From positions 107,158,802-107,222,801 of the forward strand of contig NC_134950.1 of the NCBI RefSeq assembly GCF_965638725.1: DNA of 64,000 nt, read 5' to 3'. Numbering within the stretch: position 1 is the stretch's first letter; each line of letters begins with the position of its first letter. Origin of the DNA: Aptenodytes patagonicus (taxonomy: Eukaryota > Chordata > Aves > Sphenisciformes > Spheniscidae). The notes below the pieces were generated by a model. The model saw nothing but the letters and a program-made list of their open reading frames with translations, made no database searches and had not been told where the DNA came from. The translations under genes were made by a program, and so were the position numbers. Below, piece by piece: positions 1-11,700 of the stretch.

Positions 1-168
1 GTAGGCCCAAAAACTTAGCCACCTTTTCCTGGTTATACCAGTCGGCCTAATAAAAGATACTACATCATCCTATAGACCTCGTCTTGCTTATGTCCTCAGG
101 CTATCACTAGTCTACCTACAACTAGTTCACAGGCATATGAAGAGCTGTACATTCTTGACTGTGAATAC
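1..168 (-). other. TRIP13 intron 2 (partial)
   Basis: Sequence beyond the exon 2 donor; no further exon recognised before the window edge. Confidence 0.7.
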
Positions 169-334
169 CTGTCTGTCTTTCAGTTTCAGCTCCGTATCCA
201 CAATTGACACAGACTGGACATTGCTGTTAAGGAAACTATCATCAAACTCTGTCCACTTGTAATCACCAAACACGATGTTGTGTCTGTTCAACAGCTTTAA
301 GACACTCATCCTGATATCTTCTTTCTTGGCCACA
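169..334 (-). CDS. TRIP13: TRIP13 coding exon 2
   Basis: 166 nt, residues 31-86. The acceptor is a pyrimidine-rich tract ending GTTAG at 336-335; the donor is CAG|GTATTC at 168-167. It encodes the conserved KKEDI...NRHNIVFGDY stretch and ends at a codon boundary after KDRQ. Confidence 0.93.
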
Positions 335-2043
335 CTAACAAGAAAGAAAGAGCATTATTTATGGCATTGACATTTATAGGAAGTATGAACTAATATCAGT
401 GCTTTATTTCATACACTAAGCCTACATAGAAGACAGCTTCCATCTCACAAAAAAACCCCAAAAACAAAAAACCAAAAAATCTCCCAAACAAACCACCCCC
501 AAAAAACCAACCCACACAAAAAAACCCAAAACCCACTCAACCCCCCCCTAACATTCTGCAGAAAAAAACTCTATCAAATTCAGTTCATTTGCAAAAGCAA
601 CAAGTGTGATACTTGTTTTTAATTTGTGCATTAAAAGACACAAGCCAAAGAATACTATTTGCTCTGTTTGCAGTCATATCAGAGGACATGGAATGACACA
701 GCTAGATTTCAAGAATGGAAATCAGTTATGCAATCTGACTGTGTTTCACTAGGAAAACCAGGAAAACTCATAGCCAAGCTACTAGACCGAATTTGGTACT
801 TGGCTTGGAAGCTCTATTATGCTTTTACGTCTGAGGACAGCTGATACCTCAGGATGGGGATATGCTATAAGGAGAATTCCAGTAGAAGAGACAAAAACTA
901 CAGGAAAAGCAATACCATTTTAAGATTTCAGAAAGGCTTTAACTTAATTTTGCAATTTCAGTGATACATCCCCAGTGCAAATTCCCAGTTCCTTGTCTTT
1001 TTAAGTCTGACAAAAAGAGAGCAGTGGATATTTTGCACCTTGACTTTAGCAACACCTTGGACATACTCTTCCATAGTATCCAGATAGCCAAATCAGTAAG
1101 ATAAGGACTGGATAAATGGACAAGAAGGTGGCTGGACTGTCCAGCTCAAAGGGTTGTGATTAGTAGTACAAAGACTAAGCAGAGTTGCCAGTAAGTCAGG
1201 CAGGGAAAGGTGGGGTGGTGCTGTCAATATTGTGAACAACACTGTTTTTACATCTTCATTTACACTCTGGACAACGGGATGGAAAGCAACTGCAGCAAGT
1301 TTACAAATAACACCAAAGCAGGGAGAGCTGTCAATATACTATTGGCAGGGCTGCCACTCAGAGGGACCTCTGCAGGTTGGAGATATGGTTTGACAGGAAC
1401 CTCTTGAAGTTCAACAAAAGTAAATGCGAAATCCTGTCTCTCCACCTACTGCCCAGACAACAATACGGACCAGAGGCCAACTGGATGAAAAGCAGTTTTG
1501 CAGAAAAGGACACAGGGGTACTGGTGGACAAGCTGGCAATGAGTCAGCAGTGTGCCCCTGCTACAAATAAAGCCAACCTTATTTTAGGCTGTGCTAGCAA
1601 GAGTGCAAACGTTAGGGAAAGTGATTCTTTCCATCTACTGGCTGTTTGTGAGACCACACCTGGAGTACTGTGTGCAGTTTTGGGCTCTGCTGTACAAGAG
1701 ACAACGATATACTGGAGCAAGTCCAGAATATGGCCACCAACTTGATTATGAGACTGGATCACATGATGCACAAGGAGAAGCTGAGAGAAATGGGTTCGTT
1801 TGACCTGAGAAGACACACCTGCGTGGAAACTCATGGGAGAATATAGAGAAGGCAGAGCAGAGTGCTGTGCACTTTTCTACAAGAGCACGCAGCACAAGGA
1901 CAAAAGGCAACAGACACAAGTTGCAGCAAGTAAAGTTCTGATCAGAGAGACCTGCTTGATTTCTGATGAACTTCCACATGCACTTGAACGTTGTCGCATA
2001 CGTTTGGGAGCGCTTGCTTCAAATCCCCAGCGGCTTCGTCCAT
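169..2043 (-). CDS. TRIP13: TRIP13, exons 1-2 only (partial gene, continues off the left edge)
   Basis: TRIP13 (PCH2 family) is a hexameric AAA+ ATPase that, with the adaptor p31comet, unfolds the HORMA proteins MAD2 and HORMAD1/2. It acts in spindle-checkpoint silencing and meiotic recombination. The joined exons 2043-1952 and 334-169 encode residues 1-86. These start MDEAAGDLKQALP and run into a segment containing KLLNRHNIVFGDY and VQSVSIVDTELKLKD, which I recognise as the vertebrate TRIP13 N-terminal domain. The AAA+ core lies outside the window. The start at 2043 has A at -3 and G at +4. The longer open frame upstream (to 2442) is GC-rich leader and not needed. The gene diverges from BRD9 across a shared CpG island, as in mammals. 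Both exons are intact. Identification rests on remembered family sequence. Confidence 0.93.
450..550. repeat. A/C-rich low-complexity tract in TRIP13 intron 1
   Basis: About 100 bp made almost wholly of A and C runs on the plus strand (T/G-rich on the TRIP13 sense strand), close to the exon 2 acceptor. Low-complexity DNA, no coding content. Confidence 0.8.
1005..1860 (+). mobile_element. Old CR1 LINE fragment (reverse transcriptase part of ORF2)
   Basis: Plus-strand translations in shifting frames match the CR1 ORF2 pattern: a LDFSN..LD palm-like segment near 1040, then RNLLKFNKSKCE, SSFAEKDTGVLVD, and VRPHLEYCVQFWA near 1645-1685. Frameshifts and stops are frequent, so it is an old dead copy. 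It lies antisense inside TRIP13 intron 1. Confidence 0.85.
1952..2043 (-). CDS. TRIP13: TRIP13 coding exon 1
   Basis: 92 nt, residues 1-30 plus two bases. The exon ends ...KSS + AG and the donor reads AG|GTCTCT, a poor match to GTRAGT. The phase (2) fits the T that opens exon 2, giving Ser31. Confidence 0.92.
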
Positions 2044-2557
2044 CCTTCTCGCTCCTAGGGGGAAAGCAACACCAAGGAGAAGGAGGCTTTCAGCAACCGT
2101 TATACGCCAACGGCACAACCGGTCCTTCCCGGCACGACAGACACCGCGCCCCGTCCACGTGCACCCCGTCCATCGCGGGGACGGGCACTTCCCTCCCCTC
2201 CTCGGGAGAGGGCGACGCCAGCCACGGAACGCATCGCGAGCGCAGTCGCGCGCACGGGCGGCCCGCTCCTCCCCCCGCGGGCCTCCACGGTGGGGACCGC
2301 ACATCACCTCACGCCAGACGCGGCCCCGAGGACGGCGCGCTGCGAGCGGGGGACACAGGTCCGCCCGGCGGGCGGAAGGACCGAGCAGCTCCTCTGTCCC
2401 CTCAGCACCCTGACTGCTGCGAGGGCTGCGCCTCCGCCGCACAAAGAGCGGGAAGAGAACCCGACGCGCCGGAACACCGCTACCGCCTTTTTGTAAAAGG
2501 CGGGCTGGCGAGCGGAGGTCCGGCCCTCCCCCCTTGACCTGGATCTTCCTCCGCGGC

Positions 2558-2580
2558 AGGCGGAAGGAGTCCTTCCGCCT
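2558..2580. promoter_or_regulatory. Palindrome with two opposed ETS sites
   Basis: Two 11-nt arms, AGGCGGAAGGA (2558-2568) and TCCTTCCGCCT (2570-2580), are perfect reverse complements around one central G. Each arm carries a CGGAAG core, giving head-to-head ETS/GABP-type sites 60 bp before the BRD9 start codon. Confidence 0.6.
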
Positions 2581-2639
2581 CGAGCGTTTCCGGTGGGGGG
2601 GGCTGAGGGGAGGCCGCGGCTGGTGGGCCCGGCTCTGCC

Positions 2640-2712
2640 ATGGGGAAGAAGCACAAGAAACACAAAGCAGAGAAGGCGGAATGGCGCTCCGCCTCCGCCA
2701 CCGCGTACAGCG
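2640..2712 (+). CDS. BRD9: BRD9 coding exon 1
   Basis: Codons 1-24 plus one base, beginning MGKKHKKHKAEKAEWRS. Donor G|GTAAGA. The gene's only exon inside the CpG island. Confidence 0.95.
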
Positions 2713-5700
2713 GTAAGAACCAGGGGCGGTACAGAGCGGGGGGACCCGGCTTTGTACCCCGGGATGAGTCTACCCCCTCGCCCCCCGTGGCTGTCGGCAG
2801 CACCCGGCGTCCCTTTGTGGGCTGATTCGCAGCGGGGCGCCTGGAGGGAGAGGCTCTTGTCTGAACGCGTGAGCTGCCGGGGCGAGCGAGCGCCCCGGGG
2901 CCAGGCCGCCGGCGCCGTCCCCTTGTCGGGTGGTGTGTGGGGGGGTGGAGCCGAAGGGAAGCAGCGTGCTGCGGGGCTCCTGAGCGGCGGAGGGCGGGAG
3001 AGGTGAAGCGGGCGGTGGCCTGAAGGAGGCGGGAGGCTGCCGCGTCCGCGTGAAGGCGGCTCTGGAGGGGCACGGTGAACGCGGAGCGAGCGCTGGGGCG
3101 CTGGTGTGGCGGGTGTTGAGACCAAGCATCTTCGTGGTTCATATGGCTGTTGCTGTTGGATTCCGGTTACTGCGCTGGTGGAGCGATACTTGGTTTCACC
3201 TTACAAGGATCCTAGTCTGACAAGGATCTTGTGATGTTTTCAGGGAAAGCCGAGGAGTTAGTTCCTTATGTATTACAGGTTTGTGGAAAATCGTGAAGTA
3301 AAATGTGCCGAACAACTGTTTCTTAACTTGGATTTGTTAGTCTTAGCTATTATTTTTCTCTCCAAATGTATTGCATATATTTTCAACCTGTAGCAAATTC
3401 TTGTAAACAGTATTTCTAGAAGCAGCGTCAGTAATTGCTGTATGCTATCACCTCCATGTGCATTTATGAAATGTTTTACTTTTTTAATTTAGATTATGTG
3501 GATAAGCCTTTGGAAAAACCTTTAAAGCTGGTGCTTAAAGTTGGAGGAAGCGAAGTGACTGAACTTTCTGGGTCAGGGCATGATTCTAGTTACTATGATG
3601 ACAGATCAGATCATGAGCGGGAACGACATAAAGAAAAGAAGAAAAAAAAGAAAAAGAAGTCTGAGAAGGAAAAAGAAAAGCATCTAGATGATGAGGAAAG
3701 AAGAAAGAGAAAGGTAAGCTGTGATTTTTAGAATTCAGACGTACCAGTCTTCACGCTTGCTTATCAGATCTAAAATCTGGTGCAGAGTACCAGAACCCTT
3801 TTTTAATCACTGTTGTAAGAAGCTTATTGTTTGGAGACAGCACTTCACAAATGTAGAAAACCCCTGTGTGTGTGTTGGTGTATTTCTCCCAGTTAAAAGA
3901 GATATCCCTGTGATGATTTTTTGAACAAAGTAAAAGCTTGTTTCTTGAGAAACTGCTTGTTTTTCATATCCATTTATTTTGTCTGTAAGTATGAATACTT
4001 CCATTTTAAGTTGGATGTTTTTTATTTCAGCCAGGTCAGAAACATGTTTTGCTACCCTTTGAGGAGGGTATTAGCTTTTCAAATAAATCTAGATTGCATT
4101 TCTGTTCCTGAGATATGCCAAGTTATTGGACATTGAAATTGTTATGTTTACTCAGAACAGCTTTCTGAAATCTGATGTGTTGAGTACTGAGGTACAATAG
4201 TCTTGTTGGCTCTTGTTTAAAATAACCTGCATGCTAGGCTTTGTTAGTAGCAAATGGTGTGGTCACCTTAGTTGTCTGTGCTGAACCTTTAAGAGTTAGA
4301 TTGAAATCAGCAAGAAGGCATTGACAACACAGTTACCTGTACAATTTAATTTTAATAGTATTTCTTTTGTGTACTAATGATTCTCTGACCTCTCCGCTTT
4401 TTTAATTCTCTTTTAATTAGTAGTTCTACTATTCTCATATGACAGTTTTTCGGTACTACTTTGTATGTGTGTATGGCTAACATCTGTCATTTCGAATTGA
4501 TTTATTTGTTAGGCAGCGATATATCTTGTAGGATCATTCAGGTGCTCTTGAATACAGGGCAGATAGTGGAAAGTTTTCTTTGTACAAACATTTTCAAATG
4601 TTTCAGTTAACAGTATGGCTGGGACTTGAAATGTAGCAAAGCAACTGTCTTTAATACAAGATCTTGCAGCATCAAATCAAATTTTTTTTTTTTGCCTTTG
4701 CTAAATTGTGGGGGGGGGGGGTCGTTTGGATTTCTTTTTTTCCCCAGAACTTCATTATTAGCGCATGCAAAAGAAGCTAACGGATAGATAAGTAACAGAA
4801 CTGTAGTCTAAGCAAGGTTAATGAAAGTATGCTTTTCTGTGCAAACAAGAATAATGACTGTAAGATTATAGGAATGACTCAGGCATGCCTTTGCTTTGAA
4901 GCTCAGGAACAGATCATTAATTGCCACCACTGTTACAGGGTATTTCTTATGGTTGTTTTGTAGGCTTCCTAAATTATCACGTACTTTATTGATTCCTGTT
5001 TAATGCACCAAACAACGAAAACACGTTGATCAAAGCAGAGCTACAGACTGATCTTTACTGAATAGTAAATTAACTTCCTTTACTCTCTGGTGTAGCTTAT
5101 TATGCAATTTTACATAGAAAGAGCTTCAGAGTTTAACATTCTTTTCAGTAAAAATACAGTAACTAATGATAGAACGATAGTGTATTAAATACAAAGAAAT
5201 ACAAAGAAGCAAAAGGTGAACAGTATTAGTTTTAATTGGAGAAGAAAACTAAAAAAGTGACAATGAAAATGTATGCACTATTGTTTAAACCATATTATGG
5301 CTCAGATATAGAATGAGTATTCCAAACGAAAAATCACTGTCTCTTACCTTTTGGTATGTGGGATTTCACATTCCAAGTACGTTCTTCTAAAACCTGTCTT
5401 TTTCCTGCTGCGCTAGGAAGAGAAAAAGAGGAAAAGGGAGAAAGAACAGTGTGACACTGAAGGAGAAACTGATGACTTTGATCCTGGGAAAAAAGTGGAG
5501 GTTGAACCTCCTCCAGATCGTCCTGTCAGAGCATGCAGAACTCAGCCAGGTGAGCAGTGTGAAAAACTAAATCATCTTGGGTGCTTTTTTAAAAGCACTC
5601 ACAACAAAGCTTTTGTCAAAGGTACCAAAATGTAGAATTTCCATGAGGATTTGCTGAAATCTACAGACTTTATTAAAAGTCAATATTCCTCTTGGTGCTT

Positions 5701-8700
5701 CTGGGTTTTAGTAGGTTTGTTTTCATGTGACTGAACTTGCTAAGGACATCTGTCTCTGGCTCCTGTTACTTGGCAGAAAAAAGCTAGCATAAAAGTATTA
5801 TTGTGTGTAGTGTTCCCCTAATTCCTTCTCCTTAGCATTTCCTCAGCATTTACAGAACAATGGTCAGAATGTCTGAAACTAAGTTGTGCTCAGTTCAAGG
5901 GAAAAAAATCTTGTGGAGACTGCTTAGCAGTTGTTACGGTCTTTTTTTATAACCTATGTGGAGTTTTAATTTTAGTATCTCTATTTTCATCAAAAGTACA
6001 GCAGTAATTTGTGATAGGGTGTCTCTAAAGACCATATTCTGCCCCAGTTTTCATTTACCAATCTTCTTTCATTCTCATCACCAGCCAAAATACTTATCAG
6101 TTGTGTGTGGTAACCTCTGCATGTTTAATCCCTTCAGATTTTGCCATGCTTTCTCAACCTGTAGCCATTGCTCGATAGTTAAAACTCAACAATGTCCACT
6201 GGAAACTTTTACTTCCAAGACTTTTCAAATACATCATGATCTCAGTACGCATATGCCTGGAAATGGAACTTAGTAGCAAAAAGTTGGGTCTTTAGGAATA
6301 TTGTGAGTCTTGTCTTTTGAACACTGCTCATTGACTGGTCAAGTAATTTACTGAGGAATTTTCTAATTATGACTGCACATTAAATTGAGGAATGGTCAAA
6401 GCTTTATGTCTCTGGGTAGTCTGGAGCGTTGAAAAACTGATCTCTATATTGATGAGGCTTCTATTTTCATCTGCTTGGAAAATGTTGTTCTAAAGCATAT
6501 AAATTGAGTTAATTTGGTTATATGGTTAAGAAGGGAAATGTCTCTCCATTACCATGATGAAGAGTTGGAGTTTTAATTCTAGATTTCAGCATGCTGCTTC
6601 TTTAGTTTTTCAAACTTCACATTAAAGCCAGTCTTTCTCAAGTATGTGCATGGAACAGGTAATTAATGTGTAGTGTTTACTGTTTAATCTGTACAGGAAG
6701 TGAAATCGTAATCAGTACCTCTCTTGCCAGCAAATCTGCATCTATTTGTCACTCTCTGATGGAAAAGATTCAGAGAAGCTAATTGCATTGGTGTTATGGT
6801 AAAGAAACCATTAAAATTGCACGGATAACGTTGTAAGAATGCGGGTTTCCCAACTGCAGTATTTGAGCAATGAAGTTTCACTTTTCTTTTCCTGTAAAAA
6901 TGCATAACACCTTACTTTCACCTTATTAATACATTTTCTTACAACTACTAGACTTAGCATTACATCTGATTTAATGTCTACTAGTTTTTAATGTGATTAA
7001 AACTCAGTAAGTAGTAAAGGAGCAGAAATAGTTACTGTATGCTTAGAGATTTGATGTGCTTCTGCTTTGAAATCCATGTCTCATTGACCTTCAGATGAGT
7101 ACAAGCTGTATTTGTAGTTAAGATTTTTCTCTCTGGTATTTATATTTTTAAATAAATATACCTACATTCTGTTTCTTTGCACTTATCTGTGTTTCCGTCT
7201 CAAACTGCAGCTGAAAATGAGAGCACACCGATCCAGCAATTACTAGAACACTTCCTTCGCCAGCTTCAAAGGTATTAAGTGTATTGTATGTACAGCTGTG
7301 TTGACAGTGTCTAATGCATATTTGTATGTGTTACTTTACAACTACTTATCCTAGTTTTCTGTTTGAAAATAGTGCCTAAAGACTGGCTGTAATATGTTTG
7401 CTAACCTTTGCAACCATGTCAGACCTGATAGCTTTAAAAGATTAGTTGAGGAAAATTATTACCAACTGTGTAATTCTAGCCTTTGGCAGGGAAGTGTTTT
7501 GGGCAGAGGATACATTGCCATTATAAATTTATTAAATATTAACGACTTAGTTTAGGAATTAAAAAAGTTATGAATTTTTTAATAGTTTAAAAGATTGAAC
7601 TGTTCTCATGCAATTTTGCTTGTTCTGTGTCCTCTGTCAGATACCAAAGCAAGTTTAGACCTGCTTACTTGATAATCCTCTTAATTTGGAGAGGCTTTTT
7701 ATTTTATTGTTTTCCATAAAATGTTAACCCTGTACCTCACGTTTTTAAAACCAACCAACCAAACAAAATACTTCATTTTCCTTTTTTAATACATAGCAAT
7801 AAGCTGAATTTGGAACTAATTGAAAATATTAAACACTGTAGTTATTTTTAGAGGACCTCATGAACAAGAAGAATTGAAGAGGTTATTACTCAGTGAAGCC
7901 AAAAGACCCATTTGGTGCGTAAACAGAGACACAGAAAGCATACAAGAAATAATTAAGTAATTCAAGAACTAGCTGAATCTCTTTCAAAAAGTCTACAAGT
8001 TTGTAACCAAAATTCTCTCCTGTATAAGGAAATTTTTCAAATATGCTTCTGTTTTATGGAGTGCTTTTGGTGTTTTTTCTTTTGAGTAGTACTATTCTTT
8101 TTATACCATTCATGTAGTATAAAAACAATGATCATTTTGTTTGCTGATATAAATCTAAATGTATTGTTTTTATTTTTAGGAAAGATCCTCATGGGTTTTT
8201 TGCTTTTCCAGTCACGGATGCCATCGCTCCTGGATATTCCATGATAATAAAGCACCCCATGGATTTTGGTACGATGAAGGAAAAAATTGCAGCAAATGAA
8301 TACAAATCAGTCACTGAATTCAAGGTGAATTGATAGAAATTTAGTTATTTCAGAACTCTTTATTAAGAAACTGAAGATTCTTTTCAACTGTAGAACCTTT
8401 CTTACATTAATTATTTTAATGCGCATTTTTTCAGAACTGAGCACTTTTGTATATTCTGTGTGTTAGAATGGGTTTCTTGCTTTGTTTCTCTATGTGGAAG
8501 CTCTATATTTGTCAGATTCTATTACAAATTACTGTAGAAACCAAGAACATGCTCTAAAGTTCTATGGAATTCATGCTGCTAGACGTAAGCAGGAGTAAGA
8601 CTATCACAAAGGCTTCAGCGGTTGAAGAACCTGGAGCTCCCTTTTTTCTTTTTTTTTTTTTTTTTTTAATCTAGACCTGGTTAGATTGTTTAAAAGGCAA

Positions 8701-11700
8701 TTTTGACATGTCTGCAAGAAAACTGTGGATATACTGAAACATTTTGTATTAGATTCAATAACAACTACATATTTTTTATCTTTAATTGTCCTGTTTTCCA
8801 TATAACTTCATTTGGAATGGTCTTTTGGCAGAAACTTACTTGGCAAGTTTATTGGCAACTTGCCTTAGCTATTTTGTGTATTGCTATTGCTGTAATACCT
8901 TAATGGATGCATTGTGGTTTTACAGACAATGCAGTAAGAAATCTTTTCATGGTATTGCCAGCTCCTGGAAGGAAAAGAGTTTTCTTTAACTGATTTGTGA
9001 AGTTCTATTAACTGCCTTCAGTACTATTGTTTTCTGGAGTGGTGTTGATATAACAATAAACTTGGCAGAGAGCATTGGCTTGCTTCTCAGGGTTAATTTC
9101 TTCTTTTGAAAGGTCCAGCAAGGTGAGCAAAGAATGGCTTATATTTCCTATAGATGCTTTGACAAAGATTATTCTGTTTTGTTATGTATGCTTTATTTTT
9201 CAAAAAAAGTATAGAGATTCTATAGGAAAAAGTAAAGAAGGATTCATAATTGCATTGCCGTCAGCAATGCCTTCAGGTCTCTAAATTCTATTGGCTTGCT
9301 GGTTTCTCTTACTGAGCAACTTAAAAAGGAAGTTTGAATGGGAGCTCTGTGGCTCTATTTAGTTACAGGCAAGGTTGTAATACTGAAACTGGTAGGATAG
9401 CAACCTAAAAAAAATGAAAATCGCAGTATTGTTTAGACTGACAGATTCTTTTTTTTCTGAAGGACTTGGTTTCTGCTGATACTCTGTGGAGCAATAAATG
9501 GTTGCTAGAAGTCTGTCCATCTTACAGTGACAAAGAGGTTGGACTCCCTTTCTAGATATATGAGTGTACCTAATTATGCTTATGCCTTTGTAATTCTGTG
9601 TAATACAGAAATGAAGCTTATAGGTTTTTGACCTCTAAACCAAGGCCTGCTCAAAGGGATATCTTTCATTTCTGATATACCTATTATTATAACTAGCTGA
9701 GGCTAGTCACAAGTCAATAAATAATCTAAGAGTAGAATCTGCAAGAACTATTTGCTGCATTTAGAAGAGGGGAAATTGCTGCAGAAAACTCATCAGTTTT
9801 GCTGCCGAAAAAAGGGTCTACTTCAAAGTTGGGCAAGCAAAAGACTCTTCTCTGTCCTTTTCTGCAGCACTTCAAAGGCCATCGCTAGATGTATAGCTCA
9901 CATGGCCTTCTTTATCTGCTTGGCTCATAGTTTGCTCCTCCATGTCACCTTCTCAATTTCTGTTTTTGTGATGGTCTCGTTAAGTGAAGGCAGATGGCTT
10001 AAATGCTATGGAAAGTCACAGACCACCAATTGTAACTGTTCACCTACTTGCTTAGTATGGGCTTGATGACAACTACTAAATGATTAGGAGAGCACTGCTC
10101 TGACATCCCTGTATAGAAACAGGAAATAAAACAATTTTTTGTTTTTACAGAATCTGATCAGGATTGCAGTAGGGCAAGGTTATTTTTTGTAAATGGGTGC
10201 CAGAGAAAGTCTTTAGAAAGACTTCTATGTCCAACCACAATAGTAACCTTCAAAAATCTTTGTCTCAGCAAATCTATTCACTGGTCTGTAAACTCAATGG
10301 GTTAACTTTTCAAAAAGCATACCATTCTGTTTGCATACGCTTTTGCTCATAATCAGGTCATCATCAAATATAGTGGACTCGTGCAGAAAAAACATTTGCA
10401 TTTGTGTCTACAGAATAAATGAAACCTAATTGCTTGAACGATCATTGTTTAAATATTGAAAAGTTATTAAGAGAGAAAAATATATTCTTAAATCAGACGC
10501 CAGTTTAATTTGTTAGGATCCAATTTGTGAAGTGCCTGGAAAGACTACTACATGATTCTTCGTTCTTGATTTGCCAACTTAAGAAATTTTCAGAGGCATA
10601 TAATAATGTCTTTTTAATTCAGTGTTTCATAGAGCTTCTAATAATGCTTTCCATGCTTTACTCTACAGATCAGTAGCATGTGACTAGAAAAAAGGCACCC
10701 TATAAAAAGCTTTTGCAATCTGCAACGAATTTTTTTTGTTCTGTTTACAGTGGAGTGTGTTGCACCTTTGTTTTGGGAACTTGCATCAGTAAAAATTACT
10801 TGAAATTATGTATGACAGATAACCATTCAAAGGAGAAGACAAAATCAGGCTTGGCTGTTCTGTTCTTTTGTTGCATGTGATGGGCATCTAGAAGGCTGTT
10901 TCTTATGCTTTGAAGTTTTCTTTTCTTTTTTGTTTTAGTGCAAGTGACCGAAGAAGTGGTCAAATTACTAGAATTAAAATTATGTGTAAGACACTTTGTA
11001 TCTTTCTGATGTCATAGTATTTCTCAAGTCTATTCTGATTTAGAAGGTGGGGGAAAAACACCAAAAAGTACTTCCCTTGGTGCCTCAGTCCTATTAATTT
11101 CTCCATTTCTTCTGTTTGGTCCATTTGCATGAGGAGGAAATGTTACATTTGCCATTTAGGGAAAAGTTGTGGGAGTTTTTTATAACCAAAAAGCCAATTC
11201 CAAACAAAACTGAGCATCTTGAAGAAGCAAAAAGGGCTCAAACCTTTGCAACTCTGTTACCTTTTGGCTTCCATTCACTCTGTGAGCCTGCTGCTAAAGT
11301 ATTATTGTGTTCTTCCCAGAGCTGCCATGATGGAATTGTATCTTCCAGTCATTTAACAAAGGAGTTCAAAATTTTAACAGTTCTTTTGTTTTGTATTTTA
11401 CAGGCAGATTTTAAACTGATGTGTGATAATGCAATGACTTACAACAGACCAGATACTGTTTACTACAAGCTAGCCAAGAAGATACTGCACACAGGCTTTA
11501 AGATGATGAGCAAAGTAAGAGACCTATTAAAAACAAAAAGCAGAAACTCTTTGGGGGTTTTTTTGTCATACTTAAAAGGAACATAATAACAATGATAAAT
11601 GTTATTTCATCCATCTGTGATTAATTATAGCAGTGCCTGTTAGTGCTGCTGTATTTAAGGGCTTGATAGCATTCTTGTTATAACCACACCCTTATTTCTC

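Larger units (their letters stand above)
2000..3110. promoter_or_regulatory. CpG island / bidirectional TRIP13-BRD9 promoter
   Basis: Sharp rise in G+C and CpG density compared with AT-rich flanks. It spans TRIP13 exon 1 (minus), the 597-bp gap between start codons, BRD9 exon 1 and the first part of BRD9 intron 1. No TATA box is obvious. Several CGGAAG ETS-type sites are visible (2373-2378, 2561-2566 and the inverted CTTCCG at 2572-2577). Divergent CpG-island promoters commonly serve such gene pairs; transcription start sites are not defined here. Confidence 0.85.

Noticed and set aside
1942-2442. 166-codon minus-strand open frame taken as a longer TRIP13 N-terminus
   Set aside because: The known protein begins at MDEA (2043) with a strong context; the upstream part is GC-rich leader with Arg-rich composition typical of untranslated CpG-island sequence.
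2304-3142. Long overlapping open frames on both strands in the CpG island
   Set aside because: GC-rich DNA has few stop codons; frames overlap the promoter, show no family resemblance and conflict with the clear BRD9 and TRIP13 exons.
7855-7920. TTTTTAG followed by sequence resembling the start of BRD9 exon 5
   Set aside because: Stops occur at once in the needed frame and there is no fitting continuation; exon 5 at 8180 gives a perfect join.
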